Shown: one piece after another, positions 53,876 through 62,030 of the stretch
How the letters are laid out: the number at the start of each line of letters is the position of its first letter
Position numbering within the stretch: the first letter of the stretch is position 1
Assembly: GCF_003430825.1 (NCBI RefSeq)
Contig: NZ_CP024047.1
Location: 1,178,001-1,242,000, forward strand
Reading direction: 5' to 3'
Origin: Natrarchaeobaculum sulfurireducens
GTDB lineage: Archaea > Halobacteriota > Halobacteria > Halobacteriales > Natrialbaceae
Length of the DNA stretch: 64,000 nt
Notes under the pieces: model-generated
The model's database searches: none
What the model was told of the DNA's origin: nothing
The model's input: the letters and a program-made list of their open reading frames with translations, nothing else
Translations under genes and position numbers: made by a program

Positions 53876-54763
53876 ATGAATAATTGGCGAGGATGTGCCG
53901 CGCTCGTAGCTGTACTCTTGGTCACAGGGCTGCTCGGGCTTGCACCGGCAACGGCAGCTGCAGAGGAATTCGACGAAACTGTCGTCGAAGACGTCAACGA
54001 CGAACGGATCGAGGCCGTTAACGCTGATATCGAGACGATCAACGAGCGAATCGAAAACGCCGACGATCTCGAGTTGGTGGATGAGGTCGACGCGACCGAT
54101 TGGGACGAAGCGGAGGTCGAAGCCGACCGGCTCAGAGAGACACCGGCAGCGCTCGAGGCAGCGATGTTCGACGCGGTTGTCGACGAGATCAACGCCCGGG
54201 CACAGGAGACGCCCCTCGGTAAGATTGCAAACGACGTCTCGAGCCCGGACGAGGCTCGTGCGGAAGCTGATCGGCTCCGTGACGACTACGGAACCCTCGG
54301 CGGTGAGGACATCGAAGAGGCGGCGCAGTCACTCGAAACGGCTGCTGACCTGAGCCAGTCGTTCGAGGAGAAGCTCTTGACTGGTGCTGGCGAACTCACA
54401 CCACCAGAGACGGGAACGCTCGAGGGAACGGTCACTGACGACGATGGCGACCCCCTTGCTGGAATCGACGTCGACATCGTGGGCTCGTCCGCGGCGACTA
54501 CCACCGGCGACGACGGCCAGTTCGAACTCGAGACACCAGCTGGTGAACAGTCGATCCACGTCGAAGCTGACGGCTACGAGCCAAGTGACGAGACTGTTGA
54601 TATCGCGACTGACGAGGCAGCGTCGGTCGAGATGACACTCTCTGAAGCCGACGATGACAGCGTAGAGACGACAGATGGGGACAGTATCTCTGGGTTCGGT
54701 CTGGCCGTCACTGTCGGTACGATACTCGCGGTTGTCGGACTCGGACTTCGCCGTCGGCACTGA
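53876..54763 (+). CDS. Exported helical/beta protein with carboxypeptidase-regulatory-like domain and SGF-CTERM-like anchor
   Basis: 295 residues. A signal peptide (about 1-29, LVAVLLVTGLLGLAPATAAA) is followed by an acidic, strongly helical region (about 30-175) that is probably coiled-coil. Next comes a beta-sandwich of the carboxypeptidase-regulatory type (LEGTVTDDDGDPLAGIDVDI, TTTGDDGQFELETPAGEQSI, EADGYEPSDETV). The C-terminus SGFGLAVTVGTILAVVGLGLRRRH has the layout of PGF-CTERM but with Ser in place of Pro, so archaeosortase processing is likely but not certain. Placement next to the S-layer gene suggests a cell-surface role. Confidence 0.85.
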   Translation: MNNWRGCAALVAVLLVTGLLGLAPATAAAEEFDETVVEDVNDERIEAVNADIETINERIENADDLELVDEVDATDWDEAEVEADRLRETPAALEAAMFDAVVDEINARAQETPLGKIANDVSSPDEARAEADRLRDDYGTLGGEDIEEAAQSLETAADLSQSFEEKLLTGAGELTPPETGTLEGTVTDDDGDPLAGIDVDIVGSSAATTTGDDGQFELETPAGEQSIHVEADGYEPSDETVDIATDEAASVEMTLSEADDDSVETTDGDSISGFGLAVTVGTILAVVGLGLRRRH

Positions 54764-55035
54764 TGGAAAAGAGGGGTGGCTCCTCGAGCGCGATCTAGTT
54801 GGGATGCCGGATGGAAAAACGCCGGGAGAGAAACTTTGGCCCTACCCGAAAGTTCGGCCCGGCGCGTCACATGACAAGCGTTCGCGAATGGAACGCCACG
54901 TGGGACTGCCCCACACGTCAACCTTACATTCCACTCAAGTTAGTATTTCGGTCGAGACTGTCACGTGTACCGACCAGTACAGTCGACAACCTCACTCGAG
55001 AGGTGATCCCGGACGAAAGCGAGCCCTCGAGATAC

Positions 55036-56412
55036 TCAGTCGTCTGCCGCCGTCGCCTCGGTCTCGCCAGTCGCCGACGCGCGCTCGAGATCCTCGAGAT
55101 ACTCGTCAACGTCTAACGCCGCCTTCGAGCCCATGCCAGCGGCCGTCACGGCTTGCTGGTAGTGGAAGTCGACGACGTCGCCTGCGCCGAAGATGCCGGG
55201 GACGTCAGTCTCGGTCTGGCCCCCACCGTCGCCGCCCTGGGTCCGCAGGTAGCCCTCGTCGTCCATCTCGACACCGGTGCTCTCTAGGTAGTCGGTGTTA
55301 GGCGTGTGACCGATGGCAAGGAACACCGCGCCGACGTCGAACTCGAACTCGTTGGTTTCGGGGTCCTCGAGACGGTCCGTCGGGTGGCCCTTGTCGTTTT
55401 CGACGAGGGTGACGTAGTCGACGCCTTCCTCCTGGGAGCCGTGGACCTCGAGCAGTTCGGTGTTTTTCAGGATCTCGATTTCGCCGTCTTCGACCTTCTC
55501 GTTGACGCGGTTGACCCAGTACTGCTCGGCGCGGAACTCCTCGCGACGGTGGGCGATGTAGACGGTGTCGGCGAACTTCGTCAAAAAGGTCGCCTCCTCC
55601 ATGGCAGCGTCGCCGCCGCCGACGACGAGCATGTCCTCGCCGCGGAAGAACGCTCCGTCACAGGTCGCACACGTCGAGAGCCCGTAGCCCATCAGTTCGT
55701 CCTCACCGGGGATGCCGAGCGTGCGCGCGCTCGCACCCGAGGCGGCGATGATCGCGTCGGTGGTGTAGACATCGCCGTTGGTCAACTCGACGCGGAACGG
55801 CCGCTGGTCGGCGTCGACCGAGTCGATGATGCCGTTTTTCAGCTCGGCGCCGAACTGCCTGGCCTGTTCTTTCATGTTGTTAACCAACTCGGGGCCGCTG
55901 ATCCCCTCCGGGAAGCCAGGGTAGTTCGCGACGTCAGTCGTCAGCGTCAGCTGCCCGCCGGGTTCATCACCCTCGATGACCAGCGGCTCGTTGTCGCCAC
56001 GGCCGGCGTAGATCGCGGCTGTCAGGCCCGCGATCCCGGTCCCGGCGATAATCAGTTTTCGGTGTTCGACGATCTCGTCTCCGCCGTCGGTCACCAGGCC
56101 GAGTTTCTCGTCGAGTTCGCCCGACTCCTCGAGCGCGCTGGTGTCGTCCCAGCCGCCGACGAGGTCGCCGTCGACGAACACTTCGGGGGCGGTTTTCCGA
56201 CCCTCTGCTCGGTCGACCATCTCGGCGAACAGGTCGTCGTCGCCGTCTTCTCGCGGGCTTTGCCCGCTCGAATGGTTCGGGGAACTTCGTTCCCCGGTAG
56301 TGACGTTGTACTCGACGTACTCGACGCCCTTGCTGTCGAAGAGGTCCTTGGCCTTCTCGCAGTAGGGGCAGTTCTCCTTGGTATAGATCTCGACGCGTGG
56401 CTCGTCGGTCAT
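55036..56412 (-). CDS. Glutaredoxin-thioredoxin reductase fusion
   Basis: 458 residues. Residues 1-95 are a glutaredoxin-like domain with YTKENCPYCEKA (CPYC redox site) and KTAPEVFVDGDLVGGW (cis-Pro loop). The remainder is a low-molecular-weight thioredoxin-reductase module: FAD-binding IIAGTGIAGLTAAIYAGRG, the redox-active STCATCDGAFF (CATC), the NADPH-binding MLVVGGGDAAMEEATFL and the C-terminal GIFGAGDVVD. It would pass electrons from NAD(P)H through FAD to its own glutaredoxin domain. A segment of about 20 residues (GERSSPNHSSGQSPREDGDD) interrupts the glutaredoxin domain and is encoded by two hairpins. The ATG at 56412 was chosen; a GTG two codons upstream is also open. Confidence 0.92.
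   Translation of the reverse strand: MTDEPRVEIYTKENCPYCEKAKDLFDSKGVEYVEYNVTTGERSSPNHSSGQSPREDGDDDLFAEMVDRAEGRKTAPEVFVDGDLVGGWDDTSALEESGELDEKLGLVTDGGDEIVEHRKLIIAGTGIAGLTAAIYAGRGDNEPLVIEGDEPGGQLTLTTDVANYPGFPEGISGPELVNNMKEQARQFGAELKNGIIDSVDADQRPFRVELTNGDVYTTDAIIAASGASARTLGIPGEDELMGYGLSTCATCDGAFFRGEDMLVVGGGDAAMEEATFLTKFADTVYIAHRREEFRAEQYWVNRVNEKVEDGEIEILKNTELLEVHGSQEEGVDYVTLVENDKGHPTDRLEDPETNEFEFDVGAVFLAIGHTPNTDYLESTGVEMDDEGYLRTQGGDGGGQTETDVPGIFGAGDVVDFHYQQAVTAAGMGSKAALDVDEYLEDLERASATGETEATAADD
56253..56296. repeat. Double-hairpin insertion inside a coding sequence
   Basis: GCGGGC-TTT-GCCCGC (56253-56267) is followed after 10 nt by CGGGGAAC-TTC-GTTCCCCG (56278-56296). Together they encode Ser/Pro/Gly/Asn-rich residues that break the normal run of a glutaredoxin domain between its second strand and the next helix. 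Length is compatible with keeping the frame. Palindromes of this kind are common between haloarchaeal genes, so insertion of a small palindromic element into the gene is the likely origin. Confidence 0.6.
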
Positions 56413-56594
56413 GTCCACGCATACGGAGACGGGCTGTATACGACTTGCGTTCCCTGCAGAGTTATCGACAGTTCGTCACGTTTTTTCATAGTTGCCGTCC
56501 TGTTCGGTCCTGTCCCACCCGATCAGCATCGTTCCGACCGGTGCGACCTGCCCGCTGGCGACGGGTTTACGGCCGACGGCGACGAGGGGCCGAT

Positions 56595-56882
56595 ATGGCT
56601 GCGGATCTCGAGGAGAAGACGGACCGATACGGAGACCTACTCGCGGAGGCGCTCGAGGAGGCGACGGTCGCCCCGCGAGCAGATACTCCGCTGGCCGACG
56701 CCGCGGCGGAGTGTTACGAGATGGCCGAATCGTATCTCGAGGACGGCCGGCACTTCCGCGAGAACGACGACCCGGTCAACGCGCTGGCGGCGTTCTCGTA
56801 CGGCCACGCCTGGCTCGACGCGGGCGCGCGCGTCGGACTGTTCGACGTACCGACGGAGGGGCACCTGTTCACGGTCGAGTGA
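56595..56882 (+). CDS. DUF357 family protein
   Basis: 95 residues, all helical. The pattern LEEKTDRYGDLLAEALEEATVAPRADTPLADAAAECYEMAESYLEDGRHF, then DPVNALAAFSYGHAWLDAG, is that of archaeal DUF357, a small HEPN-like or TPR-like helical bundle. Function unknown. It is convergent with nothing nearby and lies about 180 nt from the divergent reductase fusion gene. Confidence 0.88.
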   Translation: MAADLEEKTDRYGDLLAEALEEATVAPRADTPLADAAAECYEMAESYLEDGRHFRENDDPVNALAAFSYGHAWLDAGARVGLFDVPTEGHLFTVE

Positions 56883-57141
56883 ATTTCTGTTCACACTCGA
56901 GCGAGGTCCTGTCGAGATCGAGTGGGGGCCGTCCGCACCGACTCGACCACCCCACCGCCCTCCAGCAACCCCACCCAACCACCGCCGGGCGGGAATGAAA
57001 GGGGCGAGTGGCCTCGAGGTGCGAGGCGACGCAAGCACCGCAACGGAGTGAGGAGCACAGCGAGCCGCAGCCCTCGAGGGCGCTCGGGGCTTTCACCGTG
57101 GTCTCACTGAGAGAGCCATCACCAAGTTCTCGATCGACGGG

Positions 57142-57879
57142 CTACGGGATTCGGACGGTGTGCTCGAGCGTGCCGACGCCTTCGACCTCGATCTCGACGG
57201 TGTCGCCGTCGGACAGCGGACCGACGCCCTCGGGGGTGCCGGTGGCGATGACGTCGCCGCGCTCGAGGGTCATGTAGGTCGTAATCTCGGCGATCAGCTC
57301 GGGGATAGGGAAGATCAGCTGCTCGCGGGAGCCGTCCTGTTTGCGCTCGCCGTTGACGCGGGACTGGACCGAGGCGTCCGCGGGGACTTCGTCGGGCGTC
57401 GCCAGCACGGGGCCGAGCGGGGCTGCACCATCGAAGGCCTTCCCGCGGATCCAGTTCTGTTCTTGGCGCTGGTCGTCGCGGTTCGAGATGTCGTTTACGC
57501 ACGTGAAGCCCTCAACGACCTCCATCGCTCGGTCTTCGGGGACGTGACGGCACTGCTCGCCGATCACGACGCCGAGTTCGGCCTCGTAGTCGATGCGGTC
57601 TTTCCCCGCGGGGACGGTGACGGTGTCACCGTGGCTCGCGACCGCGTTGGGCCCCTTCAAAAAGACCAGCGGACGATCCGGGACATCCGACCCCATCTCG
57701 TCGGCGTGGTCGGCGTAGTTACGCCCGATACAGACGATTTTCGAGGGGTCACACGGCGCGAGGACGTCGATCGCGTCGTCCTCGAGATCGTAGCTCTCAT
57801 TCGCGAAGTGGACGGTACCGGTTTCGTACTCGCCGCGACGGACGGCACCGGCTGGGTCTCGGAAACGGACGTATTTCAT
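57142..57879 (-). CDS. Fumarylacetoacetate-hydrolase-family protein
   Basis: 245 residues. The FAH fold is marked by SKIVCIGRNYADHADEM, PLVFLKGPNAVASHGD, IDYEAELGVVIGEQ (acidic metal ligands), GFTCVNDISNRD and VIATGTPEGVGPLSDGD. Such enzymes are metal-dependent hydrolases, isomerases or decarboxylases of diketo acids in aromatic degradation; acylpyruvate hydrolase or oxaloacetate-type activities are possible. The ATG at 57879 gives the family's start MKYVRFRD; upstream codons lack conservation. It is alone. Confidence 0.92.
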   Translation of the reverse strand: MKYVRFRDPAGAVRRGEYETGTVHFANESYDLEDDAIDVLAPCDPSKIVCIGRNYADHADEMGSDVPDRPLVFLKGPNAVASHGDTVTVPAGKDRIDYEAELGVVIGEQCRHVPEDRAMEVVEGFTCVNDISNRDDQRQEQNWIRGKAFDGAAPLGPVLATPDEVPADASVQSRVNGERKQDGSREQLIFPIPELIAEITTYMTLERGDVIATGTPEGVGPLSDGDTVEIEVEGVGTLEHTVRIP

Positions 57880-58062
57880 GGCCGACCGGTCGTACCCCGG
57901 GGAGAAAAACGTTGAGATGGCGGGTGATCGAGCTTCGGACTCGCTGTCGATCGTGTCGGATGAACGAACCGAGTCTGGGTACGTGAGCACGTCCCACTAC
58001 GGACTCGGAACGGAACGTTTTTTACTAGGCCACGGCAACGACTGAGTACGCCCTGACGGTGA

Positions 58063-58161
58063 GACGGACGCGGTCCGTCGTGAAGGGTATGTACGCTCCG
58101 TTGGGGAGACGGATGGGATCCGTCGACGCTCGGTGCGTGAACGAAGTGAACGCTCCGTTGG
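58063..58161 (+). repeat. Duplicated hairpin plus tRNA 5'-end unit before tRNA-Glu
   Basis: Two units each carry a 7-bp hairpin followed by ACGCTCCGTTGG. Hairpin 1 is GACGGAC-GCG-GTCCGTC (58063-58079) and hairpin 2 is GACGGAT-GGG-ATCCGTC (58108-58124); the C/G pair in one is T/A in the other, so pairing is kept. The 12-nt ending occurs at 58093-58104 and again at 58150-58161, where it is the first ten bases of the tRNA plus two. The layout indicates a tandem duplication that copied the tRNA 5' end. Confidence 0.6.
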
Positions 58162-58226
58162 TGTAGTCCGGCCAATCATTTCGGCCTTTCGAGCCGATGA
58201 CCTGGGTTCAAATCCCAGACGGAGCA
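58152..58226 (+). tRNA. tRNA-Glu (anticodon UUC)
   Basis: A 75-nt cloverleaf: acceptor GCTCCGT (58152-58158) pairs with ACGGAGC (58219-58225) and the discriminator is A. The anticodon stem TCGGC/GCCGA holds the loop CTTTCGA with anticodon TTC. The T arm is CTGGG-TTCAAAT-CCCAG. No CCA is encoded and no intron is seen. A TATA-like TTTTTTACTA at about 58018-58027 lies far upstream, which would give a precursor with a leader of about 100 nt containing the duplicated hairpins. Confidence 0.92.
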
Positions 58227-58607
58227 TTTCTGTGTCGAACAAATTCGTGAACCACAGTAATCCCATTCTGGATTTGAAGCACGGAACGCCGAGCGATAGC
58301 GAGGCGTTGCATCGGGTTCACTCCCAGACGAGCACTTTTCGAGCGGTTTACGACCAATGAGCGACGGCAGCACTCGATGCAATCTTCGAGCACGAAGACG
58401 GCCACGTTACGGGACAGAGAGTTCGTAATACGCTGTGTAGTTCACCAGATCGCAGCCCTGAAACCCGTCGATGACCGCCCCATCGACCGACGCGTTGGTC
58501 GCGCCTGCAAGTGAGGGAAACCTGATCGTTGTGGGCTTTGCCAGCTTATGATGACCGCGCCCACGAGCTGGGAAACGCTTAGGCGGCTGCAACCCCGAAT
58601 CCGTCGT
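58227..58607. other. Gene-free stretch downstream of tRNA-Glu with a partial tRNA 3'-end copy
   Basis: 381 nt without a supported gene. At 58314-58334 the sequence GGGTTCACTCCCAGACGAGCA repeats the T-loop to 3' end of the tRNA (58204-58226) with one base changed and small gaps, as expected of an old attachment-site or duplication scar. A minus-strand frame at 58407-58631 (74 codons) has a partly coding-like end but no known family, so it is not called. A CTTAGG box near 58579 may be the TATA element of the DUF5795 gene. Confidence 0.45.
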
Positions 58608-58835
58608 GTGAGCGAAAATCGCGTGGTTCAAGGTCGCATGGTCACCGCCGACTCCCTCGCAGCACGCATCGAGGGCGAGCCCGTTATGGAGGCCGACACA
58701 ATCGAGGACGCCGACCGGGCGTGTCCGGATTGTGGGGGCGACGTCCTGACAGTCGGTTACATGCCGTCAGTTACTGCGTTCGTCACCGGCTGGAAGTGCC
58801 AGGATTGCGACTGGAGTGAGACCGACAGGGACTGA
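58608..58835 (+). CDS. DUF5795 family zinc-ribbon-like protein
   Basis: 75 residues starting at GTG: VSENRVVQGRMVTADSLAAR, the typical DUF5795 start. Two Cys pairs, CPDCGG and CQDC, frame VGYMPSVTAFVTGWK and should bind zinc. A TATA-like CTTAGG about 28 bp upstream of the GTG suggests a leaderless mRNA; the longer frame from 58548 lacks conservation. Function unknown, widespread in haloarchaea. Confidence 0.85.
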   Translation: MSENRVVQGRMVTADSLAARIEGEPVMEADTIEDADRACPDCGGDVLTVGYMPSVTAFVTGWKCQDCDWSETDRD

Positions 58836-58928
58836 TCGACGGGCGGAAAGTGCGCCCCGACCGCGGAGGCTGATCGACCCGACGACAAACGCAGGCCCCG
58901 GAGTTGCCGCAGTCGCGAGCTGGACCGC

Positions 58929-59801
58929 TCACCAGACGAGCCACTCGAGGCCGAGGACGACCGCGGCGAGAAAGACGTGTTCGCCGTCGACGACGAACCC
59001 GTAGAACAGCGGTCCACGATCCGGGTCGGCGAACGGGATGTACGCGGCCACGTAGCCGTTCATCGCGAGCACGGCGAGAACCGTGCCAGAGACGGCATCG
59101 ACGGCGACGAGGCCCACGACGACCGCGGCGATCAACACGTTCGCGGCCTGCGAGACGAGCCGAGTCCGTCGCGGACCGACGACGGTCGGCACCGTCGCGA
59201 TCCCTTCCGCACGGTCGCCCTCGATGTCCTTGATATCGAAGATCACCGCCGCGACCGTGATCATCGCCGCAACGTAGCCGGCCAGAAAGAGGATCTCGAC
59301 GCTCCAGAGCACGCTGTAATAGTAGCCGACCCCGAGCGGAAGGAGACCCCAGGCAGCGCCGACGAAGCCGTTTTTTACGAGGAAGATGCGCTTGATTCCG
59401 ATGACGGAGTAGAGGACGGCCGCGACGAGGGGCAACAATAGGTAGACGGCCCCTTGGACTCCAGCGACGATTGCGAGCCCGATCGCCAGCAAGTAGAGAC
59501 CGACACCGAAGGCGAGCCAGCGGCGGCCGTAACGCTTCGTAAACGCCGCTCGCCGCGGAACGTTCCGTTCGTCCTCCGCGAGGTCCGTGACTCGGTTGCT
59601 CGAGTAGACGAACATCGTCGCTGCAAAGACGACGAACAGTGGGAAGAACTCGAGCGAGAGTTCCGCAAGGACTAGTGTCGTCACGGCGACGCTCACTGTC
59701 GACAGCGAGATGAAGAGGTTGCTGTGAACCAGCAGTCGAAGCCCACGCTCGAGGCTCGAGACGAGGCCCCCCGCGTCCCGACACGTGATCGAGAACCTCA
59801 C
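58929..59801 (-). CDS. UbiA-family prenyltransferase
   Basis: 290 residues with about eight hydrophobic helices. The two Asp-rich prenyl-diphosphate motifs are FVYSSNRVTDLAEDE and VIFDIKDIEGDRAEG. Between them lie VLYSVIGIKRIFLVKN and AAWGLLPLGVGYYYS. The family attaches prenyl chains to lipid heads, quinone rings or carotenoids (archaetidyl-type lipid, menaquinone, lycopene elongase); which one is not decided here. The GTG at 59801 is the best start before the first conserved helix; the region further upstream is basic and not conserved. Confidence 0.87.
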   Translation of the reverse strand: MRFSITCRDAGGLVSSLERGLRLLVHSNLFISLSTVSVAVTTLVLAELSLEFFPLFVVFAATMFVYSSNRVTDLAEDERNVPRRAAFTKRYGRRWLAFGVGLYLLAIGLAIVAGVQGAVYLLLPLVAAVLYSVIGIKRIFLVKNGFVGAAWGLLPLGVGYYYSVLWSVEILFLAGYVAAMITVAAVIFDIKDIEGDRAEGIATVPTVVGPRRTRLVSQAANVLIAAVVVGLVAVDAVSGTVLAVLAMNGYVAAYIPFADPDRGPLFYGFVVDGEHVFLAAVVLGLEWLVW

Positions 59802-60067
59802 CTCAGGTCGGCCTCCGGGAGTCGAACGGCTCGCTCGGTTCGTCGGTCGATCCGACCCGGACCAGAAAACGAGAGGCGTCGATAAGCGAGTTCGTATCCG
59901 GAACCGGGGCTCGACGTCGGACGATTGGCCGTCCGAAGCGATCGAATACGAGTTTCTCGAGGGCGACGCGATAGGGCATCCGCGATACCGACGGTAGCGG
60001 TCGAATCGACTTGGGCGTTGTGGACACCCGTCATCCTGTGACGTCGAGCGGCGTAGCAACAACGGAT

Positions 60068-60075
60068 GGTATAAA
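60068..60075 (+). promoter_or_regulatory. TATA element that decides the HTH protein start
   Basis: GTATAAAG is centred 27-28 bp before ATG 60100. Because transcription should start within a base or two of that ATG, the ATG rather than the in-frame GTG at 60076 is the probable start of the gene. Confidence 0.5.
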
Positions 60076-60099
60076 GTGGCGACGACCCTCACGGACGAT

Positions 60100-60609
60100 A
60101 TGGGACGGATCGAGCTGACCAGTAGCCAACATCGGATACTGACAGTCCTCATTAATCGCTATCAGGCAGCAGACTCGCCGATTCCGGCAAAAGAGATCGC
60201 AGCTGAGATCGACCGCGAGCCCCGCACCGTCAGAAATCAGATGTCGAGTCTCAACGATCTCGGGCTTGTCGAAGGAATTCCGGGTCCCTCCGGGGGATAC
60301 AGGCCGACGAATGCCGCGTTCGATATTCTCGACCGCGAGAACATCGACGACCCCGAGACGGTGGTGCTGGCTCGTGATTTCGATCGCGTCGACGCGATCG
60401 TCGACGAGATCAGCTTCCCGAACGTCCACCACCCGACGACCTGTCGGGCACGGATTCGCTTCCAGCAGTCGGTCCAAGAGTTCGACGAGGGCGACGCGAT
60501 CGCTATCGGTGCGATGCCGAATTCTGAACTGCTTCTCGCCGGTGAAATCGAGGCAATCGAGACGACGCGCAACCAGATCATCCTGAACGTCGTACGCGTC
60601 GAAGCCTGA
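60100..60609 (+). CDS. Winged-HTH protein with C-terminal effector-like domain
   Basis: 169 residues. The first 75 form a winged helix-turn-helix (LTSSQHRILTVLINRYQ, IPAKEIAAEIDREPRTVRNQMSSLNDLGLVEGIPGPSGGYRPT). The remainder is a small alpha/beta domain (VHHPTTCRARIRFQQSVQEF, DAIAIGAMPNSELLLAGEIEAIE) found in haloarchaeal regulators of unknown ligand. Predicted to be a DNA-binding regulator; targets unknown. The ATG is leaderless by TATA spacing. Confidence 0.85.
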   Translation: MGRIELTSSQHRILTVLINRYQAADSPIPAKEIAAEIDREPRTVRNQMSSLNDLGLVEGIPGPSGGYRPTNAAFDILDRENIDDPETVVLARDFDRVDAIVDEISFPNVHHPTTCRARIRFQQSVQEFDEGDAIAIGAMPNSELLLAGEIEAIETTRNQIILNVVRVEA

Positions 60610-60653
60610 CGAAACGCGTTGGCAGGCGTCTGACGAAACGCATTGACAGACGT
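60606..60653 (+). repeat. 24-bp tandem repeat at the 3' end of the HTH gene
   Basis: Two adjoining 24-nt units start CTGACGAAACGC and end with GCGT or ACGT. They differ at three positions, each G in the first unit and A in the second. The first unit contains the HTH gene stop codon. It looks like a recent tandem duplication with later transitions. Confidence 0.6.
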
Positions 60654-60843
60654 ACCGGGCGAACGACGAGTCCGATATCGAGATCACTTCGAACCCCGTC
60701 GGTTTTCGAACGGCTGGCCGATCGAGCAGCGCAGCGTCCGCTTCGCAGTAGCATTGGATCGGCGGTAAGGCGGTTCTGTGAGCGCTGAGGGGGCGAAAGT
60801 GAGTGCTAGCTGTCGGGTTAGATAGCGAGCGGAAACTGGCAGG

Positions 60844-60850
60844 ATTTAAG
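60844..60850 (+). promoter_or_regulatory. TATA element of sucCD
   Basis: ATTTAAG is centred 26 bp before ATG 60873 and 32 bp before ATG 60879. The mRNA is thus leaderless or has a leader of about 6 nt, depending on which ATG is used. Confidence 0.5.
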
Positions 60851-60878
60851 CAAGGTCGGAACGGCCGTTTGAATGGCT

Positions 60879-62030
60879 ATGAAACTGCACGAGTACCAGG
60901 CGAAGGGTGTCTTCGCCGACGCCGGGATCCCGACGCCGGACTCTCAACTGGCGTCCGACGTCGACGGCGCTGTCGCCGCGGCCGAGGAAATCGGGTATCC
61001 AGTAGCGATCAAAGCGCAGGTACAGGTCGGCGGCCGCGGCAAGGCTGGCGGAATCAAACTCGTCGACGACGAGGACGAAGCCCGCGAGGCGGCGGACTCG
61101 ATTCTCGGGATGGACCTCAAGGGCTACCACGTCGACAGCGTCCTCGTCGAGGGGGCCGTCGACTTCACCGACGAACTCTACGTCGGGATCACGATGGACC
61201 GCGGCGAAGGCAAGCCGGTCGCGATGGTCTCGACCAAAGGCGGCGTCGACATCGAAGAGGTCGCCGAGGAAGACCCCGATGCGATCGCCAAAGAGCACAT
61301 CGACCCCTCCTTCGGGATGCACCCCTACCAGGCCCGCAAGGCCGTCTACGACGCTGGTGTCGATCCGGCCGTCGCCCGTGACGTCTCGAACGTGCTTATG
61401 ACGCTCTATGACCTCTGGGAGCAAAAGGACGGCTCCGACGCCGAGATCAACCCGCTGATGGTCACGGCAGACGACGAGGTCATCGCGGCCGACGCCGTGA
61501 TGAACGTCGACGAAGACGCACTGTTCCGCCAGCCAGAACTCGCCGAGATGGAAGCCGAAGCCGCGAGTACCGGCGACGACCTCGAGCAAAAGGCAGACGA
61601 GTACGGCTTCGACTACGTTCGCCTCGAGGGGAACACGGGGATCATCGGCAACGGTGCCGGCCTCGTCATGACGACGCTCGACCTCGTCGACTACTACGGC
61701 GGCGAACCGGCGAACTTCCTCGACGTCGGTGGCGGTGCGAAAGCCGACCGAATCGCGAACGCACTCGATATGGTATTCTCGGACGACAACGTCGAAAGCG
61801 TCGTCTTCAACATCTTCGGCGGCATCACTCGCGGTGACGAGGTCGCCAAAGGGATCAACGAGGCGCTCGAGCAGTTCGACGAGATTCCCAAGCCGGTCGT
61901 CGTCCGACTGGCCGGCACCAACTGGGAGGAAGGGATGGAGATTCTGAACGAAGACCTCGTGACGGTCGAACAGACCCTCGAGGATGCGGTCCAGCGTGCC
62001 GTCGAGTACGCTGAGGAGGTGAGCGAATAA
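60879..62030 (+). CDS. sucC: Succinyl-CoA ligase (ADP-forming), beta subunit
   Basis: 383 residues. With SucD it interconverts succinyl-CoA and succinate with ATP formation in the TCA cycle. The ATP-grasp start [20 protein letters not shown], the [19 protein letters not shown] lysine loop, EINPLMV and [37 protein letters not shown] are the family motifs. The ATG at 60879 matches the usual start; an ATG two codons upstream fits leaderless spacing equally well. The stop overlaps the sucD start by one base (TAATG). Confidence 0.96.
   Translation: MKLHEYQAKGVFADAGIPTPDSQLASDVDGAVAAAEEIGYPVAIKAQVQVGGRGKAGGIKLVDDEDEAREAADSILGMDLKGYHVDSVLVEGAVDFTDELYVGITMDRGEGKPVAMVSTKGGVDIEEVAEEDPDAIAKEHIDPSFGMHPYQARKAVYDAGVDPAVARDVSNVLMTLYDLWEQKDGSDAEINPLMVTADDEVIAADAVMNVDEDALFRQPELAEMEAEAASTGDDLEQKADEYGFDYVRLEGNTGIIGNGAGLVMTTLDLVDYYGGEPANFLDVGGGAKADRIANALDMVFSDDNVESVVFNIFGGITRGDEVAKGINEALEQFDEIPKPVVVRLAGTNWEEGMEILNEDLVTVEQTLEDAVQRAVEYAEEVSE

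Noticed and set aside
58407-58631. 74-codon minus frame near tRNA-Glu
   Set aside because: It overlaps the DUF5795 promoter and start and has weak coding character in its first half; too little support, though its C-terminal end looks somewhat protein-like.
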